Shown: positions 45,760-56,949 of the stretch, in pieces
Layout: each line of letters opens with the position of its first letter
Position numbering within the stretch: the stretch's first letter is position 1
Assembly: GCA_947652605.1 (NCBI GenBank)
Contig: OX393577.1
Coordinates: forward strand, 7,750,868-7,814,867
Reading direction: 5' to 3'
Source of the DNA: Elmis aenea
Taxonomy: Eukaryota; Arthropoda; Insecta; Coleoptera; Elmidae
DNA: 64,000 nucleotides
Notes under the pieces: generated by a model
The model's input: only the letters and a program-made list of their open reading frames with translations
Databases searched by the model: none
Told to the model about the DNA's origin: nothing
Translations under genes and position numbers: made by a program

Positions 45760-47060
45760 GCGCGCGTCCCCTATCGTAACTATGACGCAGTGTGTATGTA
45801 AAAAGATAAATCAATAAGATTGGATCTGACGAAGAAACGAGAATCCTAAAAATAGTACTGCATTTTGAAAAAATATTCCTCGAAAAATAAATGAATTAAT
45901 ATTATTTATTTTAATAAATGACTCACCATTAAACAATTATTATACAAACATTTTTTTGATTTTATTTTTATTTTAGACTACATACTATGAACAAAATCAT
46001 TTTTTAGTCTAGATCAGATAAAAAGAATTTTTTTTAAAGTTTCGTTTATATGGTGGACATAAATAACCACTTTTTTCATGTTCAGAATGAAGTACAAAAT
46101 TTATTTATCCATGTTGACATAACTCTGTAAATGGAACGGTTAATTAAGCAAGTGCTACAAACGCAAGTGACAAATTTATTTCATCCACAAGTATCCCCAA
46201 TCGTGTTCTTTTAAGTGAATTCAATTAATTATTGTCTATCGATTACCACGGGTAATAGTTGAATTTGAAAGCGTCAATAAATTACCTCATGCAAATAATG
46301 CTCCTGCTAATCCTTTTTACAGATTAACTACAAACTGTGTATACGACAAAAAAAGGCGTCACATTATTTGTAGCTACAAATGCTCGAAATATTTACGACA
46401 ACATTTCCATACTTACGCAAGAAATGTCGATACTAAACCTAAATTAAGCGAAACTATTTCGTTTCCAAACATAAATAATTAATCATTTCCTTTTCGTTTT
46501 ACATGTTTACCAACTTTTAACCAGGAACGTATATGTAAATCAGTGTTAATCAATAAACACTGCCATATACGGCGAAAAAACATTACATTAATTAATATTA
46601 TGTTAACATATGTTAGCTAATTGTGCAACGTATAGTTAAGAATGTTACATTTTCGTTGAAAAATTACCGTACACAACATAAATATATCTAATGAGTACTA
46701 AATTAACCTTAATTTATTTGCAGGTCTCGATTACTAGAACGTAGAACAGTTGATGATAAAAAAGTGTTACCTTTTTTTCTAAAATAATAAATCAAACTGT
46801 GAAAAACGAGATTGCCTACTATGATAATAACTGAATTAAAATACAGCATTTTTATTTAAATTAAAATTGTTACATTTTACTAAATTTTAGACTACTGAAA
46901 TTAAAACAATTGAATTACACGAATTTATTATATGCAGGTAATAAAATTACACTATTTCTGCAATACCAACAATCGTGTTGACAAGCATCAGTTTAATTTG
47001 TTACTACAAGAAATTACCTACAAACAAATAATACATTTTACTACACCACTTACTACATTA
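45760..47060. other. No recognised gene; one exon-like end
   Basis: AT-rich. At 46724 a good acceptor (aatttatttgcag) precedes a 20-codon frame, 46725-46787 (SRLLERRTVDDKKVLPFFLK, stop), that looks protein-like but is unrecognised. Nothing connects it firmly to an upstream exon. Confidence 0.3.
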
Positions 47061-47065
47061 TTATT

Positions 47066-48341
47066 TAGTCATGAGTTCTTCTGTTAGTTGTAAGACTGTT
47101 GAGTTGTGTTGTGCTGACTTTGCCCATGTTTTTCTGTCTTGCGTTAGCTTTTTTATGACTTCCATTTAATGTTTCTATCCGTTGCTGTTTTTTAAACTTC
47201 GTCTTGCCAAGGTTTTCTCGGTCTACCTATTTTGTTTTTTCCCTGTGATCTTGCTCCATAGGCGTTCCTGGTTAACTTTTCTTCTTTTATCCTATAAATG
47301 TGACCCTCCTATCTCAGCTGTCTCTCTAGTATTTTTGTTTCAACTGATTTTATCTTCAATTGTTCGCCATATGTTTTATTTCTGACTTTATCTTTTTTGG
47401 TTTTTCCTTGGACTTTTCTTAGAAATCTCATTACAGCTGCGTTCACTCGGCTACTATTTTTATTTGTGAGTGTCCACGTTTCACTTCCGTATAAAAGTGC
47501 CGGAGTTACTACCGGTTTAACTATTCCACTTTTGTTCGTGTTGGGACTTCTCTATTTCCAAAAAATTTTGTTAAATGTTCTTCCCACATTTTCTGTCCTC
47601 TGTCCTTTCGCTTATTTTTTTGTCCATTCCTCCGTTTTTCTCTATGATCACTCCCAAATATTTAAAGCTTTCTACCTGTTCCAACCTACGCCCATTTAAA
47701 GTGATGTTATGCATTTTGTTCTCTGCTATAACGATCATAGTTTTAGTTTTTTCGGTATTAATTTTCATATTAATTTTTTCCAATTCTTAATTTAGAGTTT
47801 CTAGATTATGTTGCAGATTCTTTTCTGTTTCCGCGACTAAGACCATGTCATCTGCGAACAATAGCTCAATTATGTTTATTTTTCCCATTTTCCAGGTGCC
47901 TAAGTGAAACAATCTCATTTTTTGTTTTACTTCTTTAATTACCCCATCCATGACTACTGAGAATAATAATGGGCTGAGCAGGCGTCAATGTTTTAAACCC
48001 TCTTTTGTTTCAAACTCTTCCGATCCTTCATTTTAGGTTCTTAAAATATTTATCGTTCTTTCATACATCGCTTTTATTATGTCGATTGTTTCTATTTCTA
48101 TTCCCTTCCTTCTTAGGCTCATCCATACGTATTTTCTTTTGATTTTATCAAATGCTTTTTCCAAGTCTATAAAACATAAATGTCTCTCCTTGTTTTTTGT
48201 TAAGCTCTTAATTTAAAGACCGGGTCTTGTGTACTCCTTCCTCTTCTGAAACCGTATTGGGATCCTTCTATAGTGTGTTTTCTATTTTTTCTTCTAATCT
48301 GCCTTTCATTACTCTTGCCAATATATTTTTTGGTACACTCA
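47066..48341 (-). pseudogene. Family A ORF2, reverse transcriptase core to C-terminus
   Basis: In order on the minus strand: ARVMKGRLEEKIE, QYGFRRGRSTQDPVF, CFIDLEKAFDKIKRKYVW (first catalytic Asp region), IDIIKAMYERTINILRT, EEFETKEGLKH with a damaged GCVLSPLLF, IELLFADDMVLVAETEKN (second catalytic pair, intact near 47855), INMKINTEKTKTMIVIAENK, ESFKYLGVIIEKNGGMDK, VVTPALLYGSETWTLTNKN and the GxPRKTWQDEV-type tail. All RT motifs are recognisable, and frame changes and stops break the protein. The plus-strand open frames at 47182-47790 are shadows. Confidence 0.9.
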
Positions 48342-48718
48342 TTAACCCTCATCCTACCAAGGTGTGCTTTTGAGGCACATTTGATTTTTATAACGTACGT
48401 ATTTCATAAATTAACTTGTTGATGGACTAGAGGTTTTATGTATTCTCAATTACAGCTATTTAACATATAATGGTGTCAAATAAATTTAGAAATGCTTTTT
48501 CTTTTTTACAAAAAAATAATAAACTTGATTTACCAACACGTCCAACCAAGGTGTGCCTCAGAGGCACATATCTATTTATACACATAGTTGATGTAAATAA
48601 CTGCGAAATGTAATTATTTTACTTCATTGTAGTTTATTTAGTAAACATACAAACAAAATATGAATATACAGAGAACATTATAAAACATTAAAAAACTAAA
48701 AATATTACAAAATAAATT

Positions 48719-49318
48719 TTACTGTTGTTTTTGACAGGTTTTGCACGTAAGTATTTTTAGTGCATGCCACCACAGACTGTTTGTTTACATGTTCCACAAC
48801 ACTGTGTTGACATCCTGCTCTTTTTTGAAGGGCAAATATAACAGCGCTTTCTTTTTTTTTAAATTGTGGAACAGATTCTTCCTGTTCTGGAGCTTGGTTT
48901 AGTGTAGTTTGGTTCAAAGAAATGTGACTTTTATGCAATCCGCCAAGAATTCGCCTTCTAATATGGTCTATTACGAGTTCTGTTGCTAATTCACCTAACA
49001 AAATATTCCGAAGTTTATGTTTCTTGGAAATATTCCAATCTAGATGGATATTTTTCCCGATAACTAGCGATGCTATCCCACAAGCGTCGATCATAATAAA
49101 AAAAAAGTTAAAGGCCAACTATTAGTTTTTCTTTTCTCAGTATATGCATGTGCCATCTGATCAAAAGTGTGGACTCCACCTTTTGTGGAGTTGGAGTACG
49201 TATTTATTTCAGATTTGTTTTTATTTTCCACATCAACAGTGTTGTCATGATGCATCGTGGATAATAGTATAACACAACGGTTTTTTTTTTTGGTACATAG
49301 GATACCATATAGTCATTG
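48719..49318 (-). pseudogene. piggyBac transposase C-terminal part with zinc-binding tail
   Basis: From 49318 down: DYMVSYVPKKK, CVILLSTMHHDNTVDVENK, NSTKGGVHTFDQMAHAYTEK, SWPLT then FFIMIDACGIASLVI after a shift in a homopolymer at about 49095. RNILLGELATELVIDHIRRR follows, and after another shift near 48860 the cysteine-rich tail KRCYICPSKKSRM, TQCCGTCKQTVCGGMH and TCKTCQKQQ with a stop at 48719-48721. The family has GGVD at the GGVH position; that Asp is catalytic in piggyBac as I recall. The N-terminal half with the first catalytic residues is gone, cut at the retrotransposon junction. Confidence 0.9.
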
Positions 49319-49896
49319 CAAGACTGGAAAACCCATCTAAGCCTAAGAAAGTCGTTCATGGGGAAAAGGGAGATTGCAGAGGAGACTAAAGTAACAGTAT
49401 ACATAACTGTATTCGTACCAACAGTCACTTTCGGATGTGAAACCTGGGTTCTAACACCGACCATGAAGAGCAAAATACAGGCCATGGAGATGAAATATCT
49501 GCGCTGGGGTCACCAGAATGGACAAAATAAGGAATACGGAAATAAGAAAACGATTGAAGGTCGAACCTATATTAAAAATAATCGAAGACCGACAGCTCAA
49601 ATGGCTTGGACATCTAATCAGGCTAGGAAACGAGAGACCCGCTATACAAACATGGAAAGCAAGAAGACATGAGAAGAGAAGAGACTCATAGGAAGACCTA
49701 GGAATACATGGGACGATAGTGTGAAAAAAATACTAACAGAAAGAGGGATGAACATGTCACAGGCAAGGAATATGGCAAGAAATAAAAAAGAGTGGAGAAA
49801 ATTTATCCATAGCAATAAAGAACACCAGGATACGATTTCACACCCTACACCTTTGGGTAAAAGGGTTAGATTGTAATATATATATATATATAATAT
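49316..49896 (+). pseudogene. Non-LTR ORF2 C-terminal fragment (family B3) nested in piggyBac
   Basis: An open frame reads MGKREIAEETKVTVYITVFV, PTVTFGCETWVLTPTMKSKI and QAMEMKYLRW, then in shifted frames RMDKIRNTEIRKRLKVEPIL, RQLKWLGHLIRLGNE, a GRPRNTWDDSVKKILTERG stretch and KEWRKFIHSNKEHQDTI, then HPTPLGKRVRL with a stop. A tail of TAATATATATATA at about 49876-49894 ends it. It lies opposite to the piggyBac transposase and replaces its 5' half. Confidence 0.85.
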
Positions 49897-50077
49897 TTTA
49901 TAATGTTCTCTGTATATGCATATTTTGTTTGTATGTTTACTAAATAAACTACAATTAAGTAAAATAATTACATTTCGCAGTTATTTACATCAACTATTAT
50001 GTATAAATAGATATGTGCCTCTGAGGCACACCTTGGTAGGACACGTTACAAAAAGACCTTGGTAGGATGAGGGTTAA

Positions 50078-50205
50078 TGTTATTCCTCTATAGTTACAAC
50101 TTACAAGAACCTCTTTTGTCCTCTTTCTTGTATAAAGGCAGGATTATTCCAATGTTACAATCCCTTGGTACTTTTCTTGATTTTATTACTTCGTTTACAT
50201 TTTAA
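50078..50205 (-). pseudogene. Family A ORF2, segment 5' of the piggyBac insertion
   Basis: On the minus strand: VIKSRKVPRDCNIGIILPLYKKE followed by a broken NYRGITL reaching the TTAA at 50074-50077. This is the pre-RT and RT-motif-1 region of the same copy that resumes at 48341. Confidence 0.8.
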
Positions 50206-51005
50206 TACCCCACTTACTAAATAAAAATTATAAAACGCTATTGTCATTCGTTCGTATTGGTTTTAAGATAATTAAAAATGTCATTTAAAAATTCTGCCTG
50301 TAACAAAATTATTTAAATCCTTATTTTTTTAATTTTATTAATCATTTTCTAGTCAAACTAATAGTCATTTTTTTAAGTACTGGTTTTCGATCAACTATTT
50401 CGTCGATATACAAAAATTAATATAAGAAATAAGTAAATGTTTAAGTACGTTTGGTGTGTGAAATTATTTATTTCAATGGGAACTTGGCGTCACGTGAACA
50501 TTTGTCTTCTTAATCTAGTACATACATGCAAACAACCTTAAAAATTAACTTGATAACGTAATTTATTTGGGCCAACTGAAAATAATTCATGGCACACAAA
50601 ACAATGTAAGTAGCATTTCAGGTGTTGAGTAACTAATATATTAAGCAAACATGTAATACATTAATTTAAATGTTTCTAATCTTCAAAAATGCCACAAAAA
50701 AAGCACTGGAAAATAAACCAGTGTAATCCAGATTTAAAAGATTACACTAAAAATTAAAAACCATGTACGAAAACGCCATTTTCCAAGAATATTTATGGGA
50801 GATTGTTGACATATTATTTGTGCAAACTCGTTGTGGCCTTTAAACATAAATTTTGCAAAAAAAAAACAATTTCCAAAAGTATTTTTCTGTTAATAGCTAG
50901 TTCCAAAATGCTATTCGAAGAAATTTTCATAGATTATGACTCTACCCGGACTTTTGAGACTTCAAACAAGCAAGCAAACAATAAAAGTATATTAGAAATA
51001 ACCTC
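50206..51005. other. No recognised feature
   Basis: AT-rich spacer. The 69-codon frame at 50803-51012 partly overlaps the next retrotransposon fragment and has no motif. Confidence 0.35.
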
Positions 51006-51009
51006 GAAG

Positions 51010-51312
51010 TAACAGATATTAAAAAAAAGATGGAGACGAATCAATTAAGAAGGCTTGGACATCTACTACGTATGCCAGAAAGTAGATACCCGAAAATGGA
51101 AAATGAAGATAGAGGGAAAAAGAAAAATAGAGGAAGACCAAGAATATAATAGGAAAAAGAAGTGAGGCAGAGACTAGAAGAAAAAGTCAGTTGGAGAGAT
51201 GTGCCACAATTAGCTTACGACAAGCAGGAGTGAAGAAACATACCACAGAAATAAAAAAGCATACATCGACACCGAAGGGTACAAGAGGAACCGATTAAGA
51301 AGAAGACATTTG
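51010..51312 (+). pseudogene. Non-LTR ORF2 tail (family B4) with AAGAAG end
   Basis: KKMETNQLRRLGHLLRMPES, RYPKMENEDRGKKKNRGRPR and, after two stops, VSWRDVPQLAYDKQE, followed by cgacaccgaagggtacaagaggaaccgattaagaagaag at the 3' end. The NQLRRLGHLLRM and GRPR motifs mark a C-terminal tail of a non-LTR ORF2 protein. The same 3' end recurs at 60186-60355. Confidence 0.75.
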
Positions 51313-51477
51313 AACATGCATATTACATAATATGTAGATATATGATTACTCCTAATATTTGAGTAGTAACAAAATACTTACGTCAGAAATACAAAAATTA
51401 AAAAACATTAATTTTTCGGGCTTTTACTTTGGCTAAGTTTAAAATTAATTAATCTATATTAACTGTAAGGCTAAACT

Positions 51478-51870
51478 AGATATATGGGAAAGGAAAATAC
51501 TGCGGAAAATACTAGGAGGTGTAAAGGAAGAAGGGATTGGCTGGAGAAGAAGGACAAATCAGGAGATAATGGAGGTGTACAACAAACCCAAAGTGTCGCA
51601 TGTGGTGAGAACGCAAAGATTGAGATGGCTCGGGCATGTAATAAGAATGGAAGAAAGCAGACTTGTAAAAAGGTATTAACAATGGGAGAAGGAGGAAAAA
51701 AGAAGAGGCAGGCCGAAGAGGAAGTGGATGGAAGGAGTAAAAGAAGACATGTTGCGGCTAGGGGTAAAGAACTGGAAGGAGAAAGCAGAAGACCGGAATG
51801 AGTGGAAAAAAAATTTAAAGAAATTTGAAGCCATGGGCCTTGAAAGCCTGTAGTGCTGAACTATATATAT
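51478..51870 (+). pseudogene. Non-LTR ORF2 tail (family B5) with TATATA end
   Basis: In two interleaved frames: WERKILRKILGGVKEEG, WRRRTNQEIMEVYNKPKVSH, VVRTQRLRWLGHVIRMEESR, RRGRPRKKWMEGVKEDMLRL and GVKNWKEKAEDRNEWKK. The end is ctgtagtgctgaactatatatataac. It lacks the polymerase core. It is adjacent to, but a different family from, the fragment at 51010. Confidence 0.8.
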
Positions 51871-53966
51871 AACTGTAAATACAATTTCATGCCCTACTAT
51901 ATTATACCTAAAACAATAAGTAGTTTCTGATACATAGTAGGGCGAGTGTACGTTTTTAAAGTTTTAATTTTAAAAATATCCTTTCATTAATTATAGACAT
52001 ATGCTTAAATTTGTTATCAACAGATGCAATAGCGTTATTAATAATATAAAAATAAAAGTGTACCTTAATTTTTTTGTGATCTGTTCTGATTTAATCCTCT
52101 GCTTTATTCAAAAACTATTTTTTTTTTCCAATTCAAACTCTTGTTTAAAATTAGGCATTACACCCTAGACCTCAGCGTTTTTTTTACAACATTTTTTCAA
52201 ATTCATTTAGCTTTTTGTTAATGAGTAAGGCTGGCGCCTCCGCATCTTGGTGCCCCTAGGCTTGCCTAGAGTCGTCTTATGGTAAAACTGGCCCTGGTTG
52301 TTACGCTAAATATAAATATGAAATAATTTTTATTCTTTTATTTAAATTATACTGCACCAAAAAAAAGTTTTTTGTTTGTTTCATAACATAGTTAGCTGCA
52401 TAAATGTTTTAATCGTCCTTGTTGTAGCGCAATACGCATCTTAAAAACTTGTTTAGTTGATTACTAAAATCACCTGAATGGTTGAACGAGCGAGGTAGAT
52501 TCTAATCGTTGGTGGACAGGCCAAGACATCCTCAACACGTTTAGGCTCTGATTATCTCCTTGAATAGGGGTAATTGCATACTAACGAACTGTCTGTTTCA
52601 TATTAATCATCAAAAGTGTCTAGATATTTACAGCCGTTCGATTTCATCAAGTTTACTACCAGTTATATAAGTCAATTAGATATTCTTCTATTTTTTCTGC
52701 CATAGCCAGTTCTTAAATTCATCTTTATTTGTATTTTGGTGTATTTCGGTTTCACGATTGAAATTTTGTTTTTGAAAATGATGTTCTTAAATATTGGGAA
52801 AAGATTCAGGTGATTCCTTATGAAAAATGCTGAATGACGAGTGCAGTTCGAATTTATTTTAAAATTTATAAATCCTTTCAAATTTTTTGCGATTAGTTTT
52901 AACTGAAACTCAATTCATTTACTGAATATCTTAAGTTTCATTAAAGCAATGCCATATAAAACACGACTGGATCAATGCATGCGAACAGACTTTTTTATTT
53001 AGTTGTTTTGTACCGGTAATGTTCAAGTTTTGATGCTCGTAGATTTACAAAAGCTCTAAAAGTATCAACATCCAGACCACGCCAAAACCCCAACAAAGTT
53101 TCTCGATCCGATAACACTTTCATTTACAGATTTCCACGTGTCGGGCTCTATTCACCTGGTGGCAACAAAAGATCCCATTTATCCGACGTAGAGGGCCATT
53201 TTACAAGTGGCATTTGATACTATCTCTATTTCTTGCTTTCAATAATCACTTTATTACATCCCTGTCTTGGGTGCATGTAAAATAATGAGTTAGTAAAAGA
53301 GAGAAATAGGCCATTGCCGGTTTAAAGGAGATGTGAGTTTGGTGTAGTTTAGGACAAAGCCACCGAGACTGGATTTGTTGGCGCCCGTGTAGAACAAATG
53401 ACCGTAGCGAAGTTGATCAAACTACGCTCGGGGGGTGGATCGTATATTTGAGTGGTTGTAAGAAAATTTAGCGAGTTGAATTTGATGAACCTGATTTAAT
53501 GACACGTAGATTTTACATAACTGATTTAATTTAACATTTGATCAGCTTAAGGAAAAGATGAAAATCGTTATTTACAACAGTATAATTTCATTATTTTTTT
53601 TAACACGTCTTTATGGAAATATTAAATAAAACCTAATTGTTTAAAACACTTGTTTCCAAAATCATGACAAACTTTGATAATACAATTATTACAAATTAGC
53701 CATATCTCGGTAATTTTTTGCTATAGGTACATAGATACTACCTACTATATATTTTTTAAAAATTAAATAAATGCTCTTTCATATAATTTTTTTTTTATAA
53801 CCAACCCACATAACATTTAGTTCTATTTTTATAATAACTGAATTTAGTAAATGTTGAAAAACGATGAAATTTCAATTTTCGTCAATAGTGCCAAAATTGA
53901 AACCGATATACCAAATCTGATAACATGGGCGTATTTATTATCTCAAAAACAAAACAACCAAGAGAC
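51871..53966. other. Mostly unassigned; complex blocks at 52470-52600 and 53040-53460
   Basis: The less AT-rich block at 53130-53460 has repeated pieces of ctatttcttg/agagaaatagg and no recognised gene. The remainder is AT-rich. Confidence 0.35.
52225..52298 (-). mobile_element. Single hAT-like terminus
   Basis: On the minus strand cagggccagttttaccataag and then ctaggcaagcctaggggcacc resemble hAT ends of the CAGGGCC type. Only one end is visible, so the element is broken or this is a solo remnant. Confidence 0.35.
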
Positions 53967-54038
53967 CGATATGAGATTTTCGCTAATTATTATGGTAAAC
54001 GAGATACCCCGTAAAACATTCGAATTGGACCACCCTGT
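53967..54038 (-). mobile_element. Right end of a CAGGGTG MITE
   Basis: The end aattggaccaccctg followed by TA matches the family at 62257-62883 (cagggtggtccaaattcg). The preceding aaacgagatacccc corresponds to aagcgagatacccat there. The left end is not found. Confidence 0.6.
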
Positions 54039-54827
54039 ACACATTGTTCAAATTTCATTAAATAAAACTTCTATTAATTTATTAAAAGCCTACTTAATGA
54101 TAATTTAGTACATTCAAATATTAAAAACTTTGCGTTTTTCTTACAGGACTTTTTTTAACAATTATTATTTCCGAATCTTTACTTTAACTTGTACCTATAC
54201 ACGTTAAACAAACACTTAAGGTTGCCCCAAATTTTAAATTGTAATTTTAAAAATATTAACCTGCTTATCTTGAAGTATATTCGCTGCATATTTTTACTTC
54301 ACGTTTTACACGGATAAGAAAAATAGCCAGGAAGTACAGATTTTCAAGAATAATCCTCACAGAATAGGTACATAGCTTTAAATAAGAACGTAATTTTCAT
54401 TTCAGGCCTTTGCACAACGTAAATCCACTCGATTGGCATTCACAGTTACAAAATGTTTAGTAACTATTAAATATAATTGTTAATGGGTTACTGCGTTTTA
54501 TTAATCCGATTTGCCGCACATCACAAAATAGAAAAATAACAAGATTTAATATTAAAATGGCAACTACAAACTTTTACGCCCTTTTTATCAAACGCCATTT
54601 TAATTTACCGTGGATATGATTTGAAAAATTACGCAAACCATACATGACAGTAGATATTCGCTTACAAATTACGAGTTTAAATTTAAATAGATATCGTTAA
54701 AAGTCAAAACAAATAAATCAAACTTACAAGGTCTGTTTATGTTACAAGGAAATGACTTAAATGTTGAACTAAAAAAGTTGTGAAAACCGAAGAATGAAAA
54801 GTACATTATTAATTTTTTTTCGACCAC

Positions 54828-55980
54828 CAGCGGTTTCCAAAATGTACGTTACTACGCCCCCCTTAAAAAAATCTAATCTTGGCGCCCCCCTTTATTCCAT
54901 AAAATAATACAGACACAAGAAAAATGGTAAAAAATGTGTCAATACAAAAAATATATATAGAAAAAAACGTCAGTGACAGAATAATAACCAGTTTTACTAT
55001 ACAGGGTGTTTGAAATTCGAGTTTAAGCATGAGGATCTCGCTTATTATAATAGCTATAGGTTTAAATTCGGAAAAGTTGCTAAATTCGATGCTTATTGAT
55101 AATCCAAAGAGAAATTGGAAATATCTCAAACGGTATCCGAGAAATTTAGGAAAAACTGGAAAGTCCATTTTTGTAAATCGTTTATAACTCCTTCGGAGTT
55201 TGAAATATTTCAAATGTGTTAAAACATTGCCCAAGCAACTTTTTAAGCCGAATCGGATAGTGGTCACAAATTTTTCCTAGGTCGATTCGTTTTTGTTTTA
55301 GACAACCAACTTTGTTTTTTCTTATGGGCAGCATATCGTGTTTTTCTTCGTTAATAAAGTTCATTTTTACGACTAACAGGCCTTCAAAACTTTTAGTTTG
55401 TTGATCGGTTGTCATGGAAACAACATAAACTACAATGACCGGCCTACTTGATTTATAATGGTTATTGTTTAAAACGTATTTTTTCAAATATCACAATGAA
55501 AGAAAAAGTAAAATACCATGTGTGATACATCAATGGATTTAGAAAAATAAATGCTATTTGATTATGTAAATAGCAAAAATTGCGCCCATAAAAAAAAACA
55601 AAGTTGGTTGTCATAAAACAAAAACGATTCGATCTGGGAAAATTTTTTAACCACTATCCGATTCGGCTTAAAAAGTTGCTTGGGAAATGTTTTAACACAT
55701 TTGAAATATTTCAAACTCCGAAGGAGTTATATAGACGATTTTCAAAAATCGTATTTTCCGGTTTTTCCGAATTTTCTCGGGTACCGTTTGAGATATCTCC
55801 AATTTCTCTTTTGATTATAAATGAGCACCAAATTTAGCAACTTTGCCGAATTTAAACCTATATTCTAGCTATTATAATAAGCTTAAACTCGAATTTCAAA
55901 CACCCTGTATTGTCATTTCTGTAAAAAAAAATCGCGCCTCCTTTTGCGCTAGTCCGCGCCTCCCAGTTTGGAAATTGCTG
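54828..55980. mobile_element. hAT-type element containing a CAGGGTG MITE
   Basis: The left end cagcggtttccaaaatg and the right end, read inward, cagcaatttccaaactgggaggcgcgg match the common hAT end CAGTGGTTCCCAAACTGGG. Just inside both ends are paired blocks of the cgccccccttt / ggaggcgcg type. The flanking octamers do not match, so the insertion is old or the edge is eroded. Between the ends lies the intact MITE 55002-55907, leaving only ~245 bp of hAT sequence. Confidence 0.65.
55002..55907. mobile_element. CAGGGTG MITE with ~325 bp inverted arms
   Basis: The ends cagggtgtttgaaattcgag and ctcgaatttcaaacaccctg are perfect and flanked by TA. The arms (55002-55330 and about 55598-55907) share gacaaccaactttgttttt, actccttcggagtttgaaatatttc and aaactaattt-type blocks. 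Its 270 bp centre has no motif. It sits inside a hAT-type element, so it is the younger of the two. Confidence 0.9.
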
Positions 55981-56949
55981 CTATATACAATACAATTTAT
56001 GACGAAAATAAAACAATAAAGTAGTGATAAACTAAGTGCGTGCACGTGATAACGTATTAATTAATTTTAATGTTTTTCTTTTGAATATTATAATACTTCT
56101 AAAGAGTTAGAGCTCTTAGTTCCACAACAAACATTTGTACCGGAAACATATGTTAACTGTCTATCAGATCGTAATCAGACACGAAACGTAATGGATGGAT
56201 CGTAATTATCGATTTATCGCTTAGTATAGGATAGTTTCACACCCAATTATGTTGTTTTCCAGCACATAAATCATAATTAAGTTTAGTTTATGTTTTCTTG
56301 CACGGCGCAACACCAGCGAGATACGTCCAAGACCAAAAACTTAAATTAAAAAAGACTTTGTTTCGAGAAGTTCTATTTAATTAAAATAAATTACATATCT
56401 ATACACCTTAATCTAAGGAATTTACAAACAGAAACTTTAATGCCGGTGTAAATGTTGTTTGCATTAGTGTTTTATGGCAGCAAACTATAAAGCTACGAAA
56501 GATATTTTAATGAAGGTGTAATATAGGAAAATAAACGTTATAAAGTGGCCTTTATAATAGAGATAATGAGCGCGAAACGGACCACCGACTTCGAGAGGTT
56601 TTTAATTATTTAACAACCCCAGCAAGCGTTGGTTTTATGGTTTCTTTACATTACCTTCGCCGATTTTTTTATTTTATTATTTATTTCGGTAATAGGTCTC
56701 GTGATACGGCACAGGTGAAAACCAATCGTTAGCTTAAACGCTAAATTAAACCCATTAAACTTTAAAATAATTAAGATATTTGAAGCAAGGAGCAGTTCTC
56801 AATGTAATAAAATGTAAAAAATTCAAATAAACTTAAACATAAAGGTTAGGGCATGAAAATATAAAGACAACTGTGTACTGAAACCTATATTTCCATTATT
56901 TTAATAAGAAGTGAGCTGAATTCTTGCACATTAGAGGAAAGCGCCTAAT
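55981..56949. other. No recognised feature
   Basis: AT-rich. No motif, repeat end or exon-like structure identified. Confidence 0.35.

Larger units (their letters stand above)
48346..50073 (-). mobile_element. piggyBac-type transposon inserted at TTAA
   Basis: The ends ccctcatcctaccaaggt and accttggtaggatgaggg are exact inverted repeats flanked by TTAA at 48342-48345 and 50074-50077, the piggyBac target duplication. A second inverted motif, aaggtgtgcctcagaggcaca, lies near 48548 and 50007-50030 together with ~130 bp of inverted flanking sequence (about 48541-48690 and 49892-50040). The inside holds the 3' part of a transposase on minus and a nested retrotransposon fragment on plus. Confidence 0.9.
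47061..50205 (-). mobile_element. Family A non-LTR retrotransposon, longest copy, split by piggyBac
   Basis: Read on the minus strand it starts inside ORF2 near 50205 and ends with the family 3' signature at 47061 (ctcatgactaaataat). Removing 48346-50073 and one TTAA restores continuity from NYRGITL to the ...VPKNILARVMKGRLEE part of the reverse transcriptase. The copy is 5' truncated and carries several frameshifts. Confidence 0.9.

Noticed and set aside
47182..47790. Several plus-strand frames rich in Phe and Leu resembling membrane proteins
   Set aside because: All are antisense of the family A ORF2 on the minus strand; similar shadows recur at 13138-13320 and 31509-31790.
51484..51801. 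105-codon basic frame, possible nuclear protein
   Set aside because: The neighbouring frame gives a clear non-LTR C-terminal tail (RLRWLGHVIRMEES). The basic composition is a frame-shifted reading of it.
53851..54108. 85-codon frame ending in DHPVHIVQ
   Set aside because: The second half reads through a CAGGGTG MITE end (ggaccaccctgta), so it is chance.
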